Of a stretch of 58,209 bases of DNA, positions 42,471 through 50,939 are shown one piece after another. Every line of letters starts with the position of its first letter. The first letter of the stretch is position 1. The notes under the pieces are model-generated. The model saw nothing but the letters and a program-made list of their open reading frames with translations. It ran no database searches and was not told the DNA's origin. The translations under genes were made by a program, and so were the position numbers. The DNA comes from Pseudobdellovibrionaceae bacterium (lineage in GTDB: Bacteria > Bdellovibrionota > Bdellovibrionia > Bdellovibrionales > Bdellovibrionaceae), in NCBI GenBank assembly GCA_030158485.1, contig JAOASS010000020.1:28218-86426 (forward strand), in the 5' to 3' direction.

Positions 42471-44450
42471 TTTAATTAGTCGAAGCAAGTTCAGCAATTC
42501 ATGGCGGTATAGGGGCTTTGATAAAAAGTATGAAAACCCGGATTCTTGAGTTTTAATATATTCTTCTTTCATCGCGTGCGCAGTCAGGGCCACGATTGGC
42601 GTTTGAATGCCTTTTGTCCTTAAAATTCGAGTCGCTTGGTGCCCGTCCATTTTAGGCATCTGAATATCCATCAGAATCACATCAAATTTTGACTTCAAAG
42701 CTTGATCGACTCCTTCTATTCCATCTTGAGCAAAAGTCACTTGAGAACCTGTTTTGTTAAGCATTAAACGAATCAGCATTTGAATGTCGCAGGAATCTTC
42801 AACGATTAATATATTGAGCCCCAGATGAGTATCAAGTGGCACGCCAGAAGGAGTCGAAGCTTTCACAACTAAATGACTTGGATCAAGATTTACAAATCGA
42901 GTATGGCTTGGAACTTGTACTTTAATTTCTGATTTAAAAATACTGCCTTTATCCAATTCACTTTGAACTAATTGACAGTCCCCGCCCAAAGCTTGACTTA
43001 ACTTTTTAGCCAGAACCAGACCCAAGCCTGTGCCGCCAAACTTCCTGGTTGTAGAAGAATCAGCTTGTGAAAAAGTTTGGAATATTTTTTTTTGTTGTTC
43101 TTCTGAAATGCCTCGACCGGAATCCTGGACAGTAAAACATAAAGTTGAGTTTTTAAAAGAAAGGCTGATTTTTATTTGTCCATTTTCTGTAAACTTAATC
43201 GCATTGCCGACTAGATTGTTTAAAATCTGCCTGATCCTTGTTGGATCAGAAATTAAAGCTTCAGGCAAAAACCCTTCGACATCGAATATCAAATTATTAT
43301 GATTTTCTTTTGCTCGAAGAACGACAAAAGATTGAAAGTCTGCCAAAAAATCGACTAAACTAAACTCAACATTTTCAATTAACATTTTTCCAGCTTCAAC
43401 TTTTGACAAATCTAAAATGTCATCGACGATTCGAATCAAATGTTTTGAGTTCCGTTCGACAATTTCTAAGTACTTTAGAACCTGTTCTGATGAAAGATCA
43501 TTCACTTTCAAAAGTTCCACGAACCCCGCAATAGCCCCTAAAGGAGTTCGAATTTCGTGACTCATATGAGCTAAAAAAGTTGATTTAGATTCATTTGCCT
43601 GTTCTGCAATTTTTTTTGCAAGAGCTAAATCTTGTAGGAGCTGAACTCGGTCCGTGACGTCTAAGTGAGTTCCTATAATCGAGACCACTTGAGTTCCACT
43701 AGAAGTTTCTTCAACCAGACTTTGCGCTGTTGTATAAACATAACGAAGCTGACCATCTTGCCGTAAAATTTTAAAATCGCGAGCCATATATCTTGAGCTA
43801 TTCAGATCTAGAAGCCGCCGAGTTTCACTTTCTACAAGAGAACGATCGTCGGGATGACAAGACAAAGAAATTTCCTGGGGCGTATAAGCTTCTTGCGGGG
43901 GCAAGTCTAAAATTTGTCGAGAAATTTCAGATAGTTTAAACTTTTCTGTTTCAATATTGAAATTAAATGTCCCGATTCGAGCCGTTTCAGTTGCAAGTTT
44001 TAAGCGCTCTGAACTTTCTTGAAGCTTAGCTTTGGTTTTCCTTTTTTCGGTGATATCAGAAAAGAAAACAGCAAGTCCACTGTTCGGGATCGGAAAAATT
44101 CGAACTTCAATCCATATTTTGAGAGGCGCATAATAATCCTCAAGGCTCATGGAAATTCTTTCGACCATGCACTTCTGATAGGCTTTATAAAGTTCAGTGT
44201 TTTTGAGCTCTGGCGTTGAAAAATAAATATCCAAAAAGTTTTTACCGATATCATCTTGTCGATTTCGACCGGAAATACGATCCAGTCCAGAATTACCCAT
44301 TCGCAAAATCCAGTTTTGATCTACCGAAAGAAAAGAGTCGCTCATACACTCTAAAATATCGACAAGATCTTTAATTTTCTGATGGTCGTTTTTTCTCTGG
44401 GGATCAAAACTGTTTTGAATGGGGGTCTCATCTAACATTTTTGTAGCCAC
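42447..44450 (-). CDS. Hybrid sensor histidine kinase with PAS domains and receiver
   Basis: The 667 residues show two PAS-type domains (about 25-135 and 145-270), the dimerisation helix with His298 ('HMSHEIRTPLG'), the ATPase with N-box 'LNNLVGNAIKF', 'DSGRGIS' and 'GGTGLGL', and a receiver domain (about 546-665) with Asp596 ('DVILMDIQMPKMDG'). No signal peptide or membrane helix, so it senses cytoplasmic or diffusible cues. The start is a GTG at 44450 with a purine-rich Shine-Dalgarno. A perfect 10-bp hairpin (42447-42470) overlaps its last codons. Confidence 0.95.
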   Translation of the reverse strand: MATKMLDETPIQNSFDPQRKNDHQKIKDLVDILECMSDSFLSVDQNWILRMGNSGLDRISGRNRQDDIGKNFLDIYFSTPELKNTELYKAYQKCMVERISMSLEDYYAPLKIWIEVRIFPIPNSGLAVFFSDITEKRKTKAKLQESSERLKLATETARIGTFNFNIETEKFKLSEISRQILDLPPQEAYTPQEISLSCHPDDRSLVESETRRLLDLNSSRYMARDFKILRQDGQLRYVYTTAQSLVEETSSGTQVVSIIGTHLDVTDRVQLLQDLALAKKIAEQANESKSTFLAHMSHEIRTPLGAIAGFVELLKVNDLSSEQVLKYLEIVERNSKHLIRIVDDILDLSKVEAGKMLIENVEFSLVDFLADFQSFVVLRAKENHNNLIFDVEGFLPEALISDPTRIRQILNNLVGNAIKFTENGQIKISLSFKNSTLCFTVQDSGRGISEEQQKKIFQTFSQADSSTTRKFGGTGLGLVLAKKLSQALGGDCQLVQSELDKGSIFKSEIKVQVPSHTRFVNLDPSHLVVKASTPSGVPLDTHLGLNILIVEDSCDIQMLIRLMLNKTGSQVTFAQDGIEGVDQALKSKFDVILMDIQMPKMDGHQATRILRTKGIQTPIVALTAHAMKEEYIKTQESGFSYFLSKPLYRHELLNLLRLIKLSDNVIA

Positions 44451-44647
44451 TTTCTTCTCACGTTGCTCTAAAAGAGACTATCTTAAGATGACTGCTGATC
44501 ACAAGAGAGACCCTTTTTCAATTTATCAAGGAGCAGTGCTATATCTTATATTTTATTTATAAGTAAGATTTTATTAACATTATTTAAAAAATTATTAAAA
44601 ATCGACTTGGAAATATGAATTTTGCCAGCTCACAAGTCAGGGCTACG

Positions 44648-44679
44648 ACCCAAATCCAGTTAGGATCTGGGTGTTTTTA
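44648..44679 (+). terminator. Orphan plus-strand terminator-like hairpin
   Basis: ACCCAAATCC (44648-44657) pairs with GGATCTGGGT (44663-44672) with one mismatch, and GTTTTT follows on the plus strand. The neighbouring genes are both on the minus strand, so it does not end a known gene; it may mark a small RNA. Confidence 0.5.
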
Positions 44680-44723
44680 ATCAAAAATTGGCTTTTAACA
44701 AGCTTTTTGTTGGTCTGATACTT

Positions 44724-45722
44724 CTACTTTTTGCGGTCGAAAACAAATGATGCCAGAATAGATAAGCCCATCAGACCCGCGATAATTCCAAGTGACCAGC
44801 TGATGGGAAATTTTCCTCCAAAAGCTTCATTAAGCCAAACCATTTTCAAGCCTACAAAAATAAGCACGGAAGCCAATCCGTATTTAATGTACGCAAATCG
44901 ATCCATGACTCCCGCAAGCATAAAGTACATAGATCGAAGCCCTAAAATAGCAAAGATATTGGAAGTGAAGACGATCAGAGGCTCTTTGGTCAGTGCAAAA
45001 ATTGCGGGCACTGAATCAACTGCAAAAATAATATCACTTAACTCAAGAAAAATAAGAGCCAAGAACAAAGGTGTCACGTAAGTGAGCCCCTTTTTCTTGA
45101 TAAAAAAACTTTGCCCTTCAATTTGGGGGTGAACTCTTAAAAATTTTTTAAGTAGGCCCACAATAAAGTTATTTTCAAGAGTCTGAGGTTTTGTTCCAGC
45201 AAAGAACATTTTAAGACCGGTTAAAATTAACAAAGCACCGAAAAATAAAATAACCCAATGGTACTGCATAAGAACTGAACCCATTGCGATAAAAAGGGCT
45301 CGGAATATCAGGGCTCCTAAGATTCCCCAAAAAAGAATCCTGTGCTGATAGATTTTGGGAATTCCGAAGTAAGCAAAGACCACTGCAAATATAAAAATAT
45401 TATCGACTGCTAAAGACTTTTCGACGACAAAACCCGTTAAAAATTCCAAAGCTGTCGCCTGTGCCTGAGCTTCTGGATCAAAACCTGGAATTGAAGTGTA
45501 GAGTTCATGGGTTGAAAACCTGTGCTGGGCGTAAAGATAAAATAAATAATTGAAAACAAGTGCCAGACTGATCCAGACACTCGTCCAAATGGAAGCTTCT
45601 TTAAAACTCACTTCATGGGCTTTTTTATGAAAAAAACCCAGGTCCAGCGCCAGAACAGCTAGCACAAAAACTGTGAACCCTAAGTAGAACCACCAATAAC
45701 TCTCAAATGGGAAAAGTAACAT
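44724..45722 (-). CDS. TerC/Alx-family membrane transporter
   Basis: About 332 residues with about nine membrane helices. Family marks are 'FVVEKSLAVDNIFIFAVVFAYFGIPKIYQHRILFWGI' and 'ELSDIIFAVDSVPAIFALT', each with acidic residues in a membrane helix, as in TerC/Alx metal exporters. Alx/MntP-type members move manganese. The ATG at 45722 has a perfect AAGGAG Shine-Dalgarno; the reading frame extends nine codons further but those would overlap it. It is divergent from a LysR-type gene. Confidence 0.92.
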   Translation of the reverse strand: MLLFPFESYWWFYLGFTVFVLAVLALDLGFFHKKAHEVSFKEASIWTSVWISLALVFNYLFYLYAQHRFSTHELYTSIPGFDPEAQAQATALEFLTGFVVEKSLAVDNIFIFAVVFAYFGIPKIYQHRILFWGILGALIFRALFIAMGSVLMQYHWVILFFGALLILTGLKMFFAGTKPQTLENNFIVGLLKKFLRVHPQIEGQSFFIKKKGLTYVTPLFLALIFLELSDIIFAVDSVPAIFALTKEPLIVFTSNIFAILGLRSMYFMLAGVMDRFAYIKYGLASVLIFVGLKMVWLNEAFGGKFPISWSLGIIAGLMGLSILASFVFDRKK

Positions 45723-45753
45723 CGCAAAATCTCCTTTTAGATATTCCATCTAG

Positions 45754-45822
45754 GTATCGACTTAAAATATGTATCGATCAAATCGATAATAGAATTGATT
45801 AGTATACTTTTATACGATACAT
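45754..45822. promoter_or_regulatory. Operator region of the TerC/LysR pair
   Basis: The 121-bp spacer has a perfect dyad TATCGAT-CAA-ATCGATA (45772-45788) and nearby GTATCG (45754-45759) and CGATAC (45815-45820) copies, so at least four boxes of the same type. LysR-type regulators usually bind several such half-sites in a divergent spacer, often with a T-N11-A core. The boundaries and bound protein are inferred. Confidence 0.6.
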
Positions 45823-45843
45823 AAAAAAGCTGAGGAGTTCTTC

Positions 45844-46728
45844 ATGAATCAGTGGCTTAATTATCATCATCTTTTTTACTTTAAAACGATAGCAGAAGAA
45901 GGAACAGTTTCTAGAGCTGCGGAAAAATTGAGGTTAGGCCAACCGACTTTATCGGCGCAACTCAAGCAATTTGAAGAAACTCTTGGTGTTCAACTTTTTG
46001 AAAGACATCACAAAAAACTAGTTCTTACCGAACAAGGAAAGGTGGCACTGGATTACTCAAAAAATATCTTCAAAATGGGTTCTGAAATGTATGAAGTGCT
46101 GCACGATAGACTGAAACCGCTTAAGCCCTTCCTACACTTAGGAGCCCTTGATAGTGTTCCCAAACAAATAGTGCTTCAGCTGGTGAAAAAGGCTTTTCAA
46201 ATATCACCCTGTCAAATCACTTTGTCCGAAGGAAAGTCAGATGAACTCTTAAGGGAACTCATCGCCCACCGAATGGACCTGATGGTGACGAATTTTCTAC
46301 CCAGCGGCACTGATGGCAAAGGGCTTTATCCGAAATCTCTTACAAAAAAGAATGTTGCATTCTACGGAGCCCCTCAGTTTAAAAGCCTCAGAAAGGGGTT
46401 TCCCAAATCAATTTCTACCGTCCCCATGATTTTTCCAACCTACGATAGTCGCCTTCGGCAAGACCTGGATCATTGGGCAAAGCTTCATAAAATTGAACTC
46501 AATATCATAATTGAAAGCCAAGATATTTCAGTCAAAAAACTGATGGCAGTCAGTGAACTTGGATTGATCCCAACGGCAGCACACTCTGTGACTGATCAAG
46601 TTTCAAGGGGTGAGCTTATTGAAATTGGTCAGCTTCAAAACGTCTATGAAGAACTCTTTTTAGTGACAGCACAAAGAAAAATTGAAAATCCAATCGCTTC
46701 AACTTTAAGAGATTCGTTTGTTGTTTAG
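45844..46728 (+). CDS. LysR-family regulator (NhaR-like)
   Basis: The 294 residues have the LysR N-terminal helix-turn-helix ('YFKTIAEEGTVSRAAEKLRLGQPTLSAQLKQFEETLGVQLFER') and an effector domain of the NhaR type. The start 'MNQWLNYHHLFYF' is very like NhaR, which responds to sodium or alkaline stress. A GAGGAG Shine-Dalgarno precedes the ATG. The divergent TerC/Alx gene, a family linked to alkaline pH or metal stress, suggests it is the target. Confidence 0.9.
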   Translation: MNQWLNYHHLFYFKTIAEEGTVSRAAEKLRLGQPTLSAQLKQFEETLGVQLFERHHKKLVLTEQGKVALDYSKNIFKMGSEMYEVLHDRLKPLKPFLHLGALDSVPKQIVLQLVKKAFQISPCQITLSEGKSDELLRELIAHRMDLMVTNFLPSGTDGKGLYPKSLTKKNVAFYGAPQFKSLRKGFPKSISTVPMIFPTYDSRLRQDLDHWAKLHKIELNIIIESQDISVKKLMAVSELGLIPTAAHSVTDQVSRGELIEIGQLQNVYEELFLVTAQRKIENPIASTLRDSFVV

Positions 46729-46746
46729 AACCGAAAAAAGAAAATT

Positions 46747-46823
46747 TGGGGTGATCGACGGGGCTTGAACCCGCGACCCTGGGAATCACAATCCCATGCT
46801 CTACCAACTGAGCTACGACCACC
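46747..46823 (-). tRNA. tRNA-His (anticodon GTG)
   Basis: The minus strand folds as a complete tRNA. The acceptor stem is GTGGTCG (46816-46822) with CGATCAC (46751-46757), the anticodon loop carries GTG (46787-46789), and the T arm holds GGTTCAAGCC. It has the encoded extra G at -1 (46823) opposite C73, the mark of tRNA-His, and an encoded CCA (46747-46749). Confidence 0.97.
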
Positions 46824-46923
46824 ACGAAGTTTTTTATTAAGAACTAAGGCTTTATAACTTAGCTCATGCGATCTGAAAAGCAGGGTTTTTAACGCGTAAA
46901 GTTATTTCATTTTAAAAAATAAC

Positions 46924-47829
46924 TTAGTAATCGCACTCTTTGGGCTCTGCAATCCCGCCGCTGGCGCGATCACAAAAAGAGTTTCCCATCACTTGCGGGT
47001 CTTTCCACTTTCCATCTGCCGCACAACGAGTACGAATACATTCATTTTTTTGCTTTTTCCAAACACATTCTCCTAAATTCCCTGGGGGATTAACACACAG
47101 TTCACCCGCTTGTCTTTTAAGCTTCTGAGATTGGGCTCGGTGCTGCTGACGACGCTCTTTATCGAATCTTTTTTTCTCGGCTTCTAAAGAGTACTTTTGC
47201 TGATAATCTTGGCTTATTTTTTCAACACTGAGCCATTTACCTTTTGGAATTTTTCTTCCTTCCAAAAGTAAGTCGTAAGAAATTTCATTTTCTTCCAAAA
47301 CTCCCCGAAAAGTCACACTCTCTCCTGTCTTCAAATTCGCTTTTTCATCTGAATTCAAAGAGGTCAATTCTAGATTTCCTTTAAACGATAAAATATCGAC
47401 CAGCGCTCGCTCTGGATCCATTTTGAAAACCCAAATTCCGGCTGGTAACCGAACTTTAAAAAAAGGGGTACTGAGCTCAAATTCGAAGGGAACTTTCTGA
47501 ATTTCAAGTCGGATGACTCCTTGAGTAAGCTTCAGTTCTCGAAACTCTCGAGATTCCCAACCAATTGCGGGAATCATAAATTCTGTTCCTCCGTAAGCCG
47601 TGAGCACAATTTCAGGGTTGAGTTGAATTTTTGTGTAAGCTCCCTCTTTCAGCTTCAGAGCCAGTCGGTCGGCAATCCATGACTTCTTATTCCAAGTACT
47701 GATTTTTGAATCTTGGCTTAAATCTGAAATGTCACCGGAGGCTTGCAAGATTTTAATTTTATTTTGAGCTGCGAAAGCTCTGACCTGTGGCATTGAAAAG
47801 ATAAAAATGAAAAGCAAAAAAGATCTCAT
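46924..47829 (-). CDS. Secreted FecR-domain protein with Cys-rich end
   Basis: About 301 residues from the ATG at 47829, which gives a signal peptide (MRSFLLFIFIFSMPQVRAFA). Residues about 20-180 follow a FecR-type pattern: 'SWIADRLALKLKEGAYTKIQL', 'VLTAYGGTEFMIP', 'LTQGVIRLEI', 'LSTPFFKVRLPAGIWVFKM' and 'ILSFKGNLEL'. A basic helix and a six-Cys tail follow ('LCVNPPGNLGECVWKK', 'NECIRTRCAADG', 'FCDRA'). Upstream codons are open but would destroy the signal peptide. It is divergent from the OM-like/mreB pair. Role unknown. Confidence 0.75.
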   Translation of the reverse strand: MRSFLLFIFIFSMPQVRAFAAQNKIKILQASGDISDLSQDSKISTWNKKSWIADRLALKLKEGAYTKIQLNPEIVLTAYGGTEFMIPAIGWESREFRELKLTQGVIRLEIQKVPFEFELSTPFFKVRLPAGIWVFKMDPERALVDILSFKGNLELTSLNSDEKANLKTGESVTFRGVLEENEISYDLLLEGRKIPKGKWLSVEKISQDYQQKYSLEAEKKRFDKERRQQHRAQSQKLKRQAGELCVNPPGNLGECVWKKQKNECIRTRCAADGKWKDPQVMGNSFCDRASGGIAEPKECDY

Positions 47830-47904
47830 CCTTTGATGATGAATTTGAAATTGCAGACTTGTCAAAGGTCTTAAAACTGTTAACATCAATTCATGATGAT
47901 CTAC

Positions 47905-48534
47905 ATGAAACTGACTTTTCTGACATTGACTGCTTTTTCCCAAATCTTTTTCATATCGAAAGCCAGCGCAGCTTACTTATCCATCGGCGAATCTGGCGAA
48001 CTGATTCCGCAGGGCACTTACCAATTAGGCGCAGCCCCACAACTTGTGACAAATGGTGACGGCGGTTTTAATATTGCTGCTTTTCTTGATGCCGCCTGGA
48101 CAGATTCTCTTTCTTCTCGATTTGTTTTAGGCTCTGGAGAAGTTGATTTTTATGTTTCTGGGAGCGCTAAATTTATTCCTTTCCCCGACTTTGCACGCCA
48201 ACCCGCTATGGGCCTTAAATTAAGTCTTTGGTATGCTCGTGAAGGCTCAACTCATATTAACACTCTACAAGCGGCCCCTATGCTCAGTAAAAAATATCAA
48301 TCTGAATACGGGGAACTTATTCCGTATGCCGCTTACGGATTAAGCCAATCAAGCGTCTCGGGAGATTCTGATTCAGGCCAACAGTTTTTTATTGGAACGG
48401 ACTGGAAAAATCCTTCTTTTAAAAATGCCAATTTCACTTTTGAATGGGCCTCATCTCTTCAAGATAGCACGAGCAGTATCAGTTTTTTTGCAAGTTTTCC
48501 ATTTGATGACAAAAAAGGGTTTGGGTCTCGTTGA
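47905..48534 (+). CDS. Outer-membrane-like beta protein coupled to mreB
   Basis: About 209 residues from the ATG at 47905 (the frame is open from 47893). A signal peptide (about 1-22, ending KASA) precedes a beta-rich body with alternating aromatic strands ('RFVLGSGEVDFYVSGSAKFI', 'GLKLSLWYARE', 'FEWASSLQ', 'ISFFASFPF'), similar to a small beta barrel. No family is recognised. Its TGA overlaps the mreB ATG (TGATG), so the two are co-translated. Confidence 0.7.
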   Translation: MKLTFLTLTAFSQIFFISKASAAYLSIGESGELIPQGTYQLGAAPQLVTNGDGGFNIAAFLDAAWTDSLSSRFVLGSGEVDFYVSGSAKFIPFPDFARQPAMGLKLSLWYAREGSTHINTLQAAPMLSKKYQSEYGELIPYAAYGLSQSSVSGDSDSGQQFFIGTDWKNPSFKNANFTFEWASSLQDSTSSISFFASFPFDDKKGFGSR

Positions 48535-49577
48535 TGTTTCTTAATTGGCTTCGAAATGAAACTGGCACCGCTGCCGATATCTATGTCGACTTAGGAACCG
48601 CCAATACCCTTGTTGCCGCCCGGGGACACGGAATTATTTTGAACGAACCTTCTCTTGTTGCCTATTCAGAAAACTCTCCTGGTCGAAGAAGAATTTTAGC
48701 CATTGGCTCTGATGTGAAAGAAGTTTTAACAAAAACTCCGGGTAATACTTTTTTATTAAAACCCGTTCGCGATGGAGTCATCGCCGATTTTGACTTTGCT
48801 CAAGAAATGCTTAAACACTTTCTGAGCAAGCCCTTAGTGCGAAAAGCTTTTAGCAGACCTCGAGTTGTGGTTTCACTTCCTTACGGCGTCACTGAAGTTG
48901 AAAAAAAAGCCGTCATTGAGGCCTGCCAATCGGCTGGTGCTCGAGAAGTTTTTTTAATCGATGAACCGATGGCAGCTGCTATTGGAGCCGACCTCCCTGT
49001 CAAGTCAGCTCGTGGTTGCATGATTGTTGATATTGGCGGTGGAACAACTGAAATCGCTGTGATTGCATTGTCTGATATTGTCTATTGCGAAGCTGTCAAA
49101 GTTGGCGGCCACCGCATGGACGAAGGCATTATTGACTACTTTAAAAAACAAAAAAAAATAGTCCTTTCCGAAAGTGTGGCCGAAGATCTTAAAATTCACT
49201 TTGGAACGGCAGTCCCTCGAAAAAATATTCGGGTGACGACCGTACAAGGTCGCGATGTCACAACTGGACTCACAAAAAGTATCGAAATCAGTTCTGAAGA
49301 TGTTGGCAACGCCATGAATGATGCTTTGGAAATCATCATCAATGGAATTCACCGAGCTCTTGAAAAAACTCCTCCTGAACTAGTTTCAGACTTAATTGAA
49401 GCCGGACTTGTTTTAGCGGGCGGCGGCGCTCTTGTCAGAGACTTCGATATTCGAATTCAAAGTGAAGTCAGAATCCCCGTGCGAGTTGCCCAGAACCCTC
49501 TGACTGCCATCGCTCTTGGCGGCTCAAAAGTTCTTGAAGACCAAGAACTTCTTAAAAAAATTCTATTAGATATGTAA
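48534..49577 (+). CDS. mreB: Rod-shape protein MreB
   Basis: MreB is the actin-like ATPase that guides wall growth along the cell. The 347 residues contain 'YVDLGTANT' (phosphate 1), 'VVVSLPYGVTEVEKKAV', 'LIDEPMAAAIGADLP', 'MIVDIGGGTTEIAVIAL' (phosphate 2) and 'GLVLAGGGALVRDF' (adenosine). The ATG at 48534 overlaps the stop of the preceding gene by one base; a TTG one codon earlier is also open. The usual mreC and mreD are not next to it. A YchJ-like gene follows 14 bp later. Confidence 0.95.
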   Translation: MFLNWLRNETGTAADIYVDLGTANTLVAARGHGIILNEPSLVAYSENSPGRRRILAIGSDVKEVLTKTPGNTFLLKPVRDGVIADFDFAQEMLKHFLSKPLVRKAFSRPRVVVSLPYGVTEVEKKAVIEACQSAGAREVFLIDEPMAAAIGADLPVKSARGCMIVDIGGGTTEIAVIALSDIVYCEAVKVGGHRMDEGIIDYFKKQKKIVLSESVAEDLKIHFGTAVPRKNIRVTTVQGRDVTTGLTKSIEISSEDVGNAMNDALEIIINGIHRALEKTPPELVSDLIEAGLVLAGGGALVRDFDIRIQSEVRIPVRVAQNPLTAIALGGSKVLEDQELLKKILLDM

Positions 49578-49591
49578 AAGGAATTTAAAAA

Positions 49592-49981
49592 ATGATTTGT
49601 CCTTGTTGCTCTGGGCTTGAATATAAAGTTTGCTGTGGACCTTTTCATTTGGGTGAAGACAACCCTCCGACAGCTGAAAAATTGATGCGCTCACGCTATT
49701 CAGCTTTTGCGGTCAAAGCCTATCATTACTTAGAAGAAACTCTGGATCCCCAAACCATTCTGACTTTTGATCATAAGGGGAATCGAGAATGGGGCGACAG
49801 CGTTCAGTTTGTAAAGCTTGAAATTTTAAACGCTGAAGAAATTAAAAATAAAGCCACTGTTGAATTTAAAGCTTATTTCAACAAAGACGGGATTGAGCTC
49901 ACTCATCATGAAATAAGTAAATTCCGTCAACAAGGCGGTATTTGGTACTTTCGAGAAGGAAAGGTCCAAAATCAAAATTGA
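49592..49981 (+). CDS. YchJ/UPF0225 family SEC-C motif protein
   Basis: The 129 residues start with a SEC-C zinc motif ('CPCCSGLEYKVCCGPFH') followed by the UPF0225 domain ('PTAEKLMRSRYSAFAVKAYHYLEETL', 'WGDSVQFVKLEIL', 'EFKAYF', 'HEISKFRQQGGIWYFREG'). The biochemical role is not known. It lies 14 bp after mreB and overlaps the end of the convergent aminotransferase gene by 10 bp. Confidence 0.92.
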   Translation: MICPCCSGLEYKVCCGPFHLGEDNPPTAEKLMRSRYSAFAVKAYHYLEETLDPQTILTFDHKGNREWGDSVQFVKLEILNAEEIKNKATVEFKAYFNKDGIELTHHEISKFRQQGGIWYFREGKVQNQN

Positions 49982-50907
49982 TCGTTTAGCAAAAGCTGAT
50001 GAAGCTTCTGAGCTAGTGGCCCGACTTGACCGTTTCCAATTTTTTTTCCTTCAAACTCTGTCACGGGCAAGACATCTAAAGTCGTTCCTACCATCATTAC
50101 TTCCCGAGCTCTGATCACATCTTCTTCGGTTAAGTGATCTTCCACAACTGAAGAAAGAACCTGATACTGGGAAGCTAACTCCATCACACGAGTCATTGTG
50201 CAACCTTTTAAAATTCGGTTTAGATACGGACGACAAAGCCTTCCTTTTTGATCAACAACGATCATATTTTCTGTACTACTTTCAGCTAAATTCCCCGATT
50301 CATCAAAGCTCACTGTGAAGTCAAGACCTCGGTCAACAGACTCTTTTTTCATCATGACATTGGGTAAATAATTACAGGATTTAATTCGAGCCCAAAAAGA
50401 GGATTTTGGCATGACTTGTGATTTTCCAATTCTAACACCTTTTAAATACTTTTCCTGAGCAATCGGCTTATATTCCGTTGCAACAATAAACAATCCTGAT
50501 TTTTTACAATCGTAGGGGTTGGGACTAAATGAGCCAGATCCCCTGGAAATAAAAATTCGAATGATCGATTCTTGCAGACCTGATACTTCAAGCGTTTCCT
50601 GAACAAGTTGACTTAAAGTCTGTAAGTCCACAGGAAGCTTAAGCGAAATAAAATCCGCAGAGACTTTCAGTCGATCTAAGTGTTCTTTTAAAAGGTAAGG
50701 TTTTTGATGAACAACTTTAATCGCTTCAAAAACCCCGTCACCCCGATGCACCATGTGATCATCAAGACTTAAGAGCATCAACCGGGGGTCTGTTACAAAT
50801 GCTTCAGCCCAGCCCAAATAACAAGCTCGGTAAGAAGATCTGGCTTCCACTTCTTGACTTAAAATTCGTTTCAATAATTCATCAGCTGCCAATACGGGCC
50901 GTGACAT
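49972..50907 (-). CDS. Class IV PLP-dependent aminotransferase
   Basis: The 311 residues match the class IV fold: 'DDHMVHRGDGVFEAIKV' near the start, the lysine that binds PLP (Lys176 in 'ARIKSCNYLPNVMM'), 'NLAESSTENMIVV', and 'LKGCTMTRVMELA'. Members include branched-chain and D-alanine aminotransferases and aminodeoxychorismate lyase; which one this is cannot be decided from sequence. It starts 32 bp from the divergent metG. Confidence 0.9.
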   Translation of the reverse strand: MSRPVLAADELLKRILSQEVEARSSYRACYLGWAEAFVTDPRLMLLSLDDHMVHRGDGVFEAIKVVHQKPYLLKEHLDRLKVSADFISLKLPVDLQTLSQLVQETLEVSGLQESIIRIFISRGSGSFSPNPYDCKKSGLFIVATEYKPIAQEKYLKGVRIGKSQVMPKSSFWARIKSCNYLPNVMMKKESVDRGLDFTVSFDESGNLAESSTENMIVVDQKGRLCRPYLNRILKGCTMTRVMELASQYQVLSSVVEDHLTEEDVIRAREVMMVGTTLDVLPVTEFEGKKIGNGQVGPLAQKLHQLLLNDQF

Positions 50908-50939
50908 AATGACCTCTCTGAAAGTAGTATTCTAAGTCT

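Noticed and set aside
45723-45843. Manganese (yybP-ykoY) riboswitch before the TerC/Alx gene
   Set aside because: The spacer is short and shows operator-like dyads, not the two-helix layout of that riboswitch.
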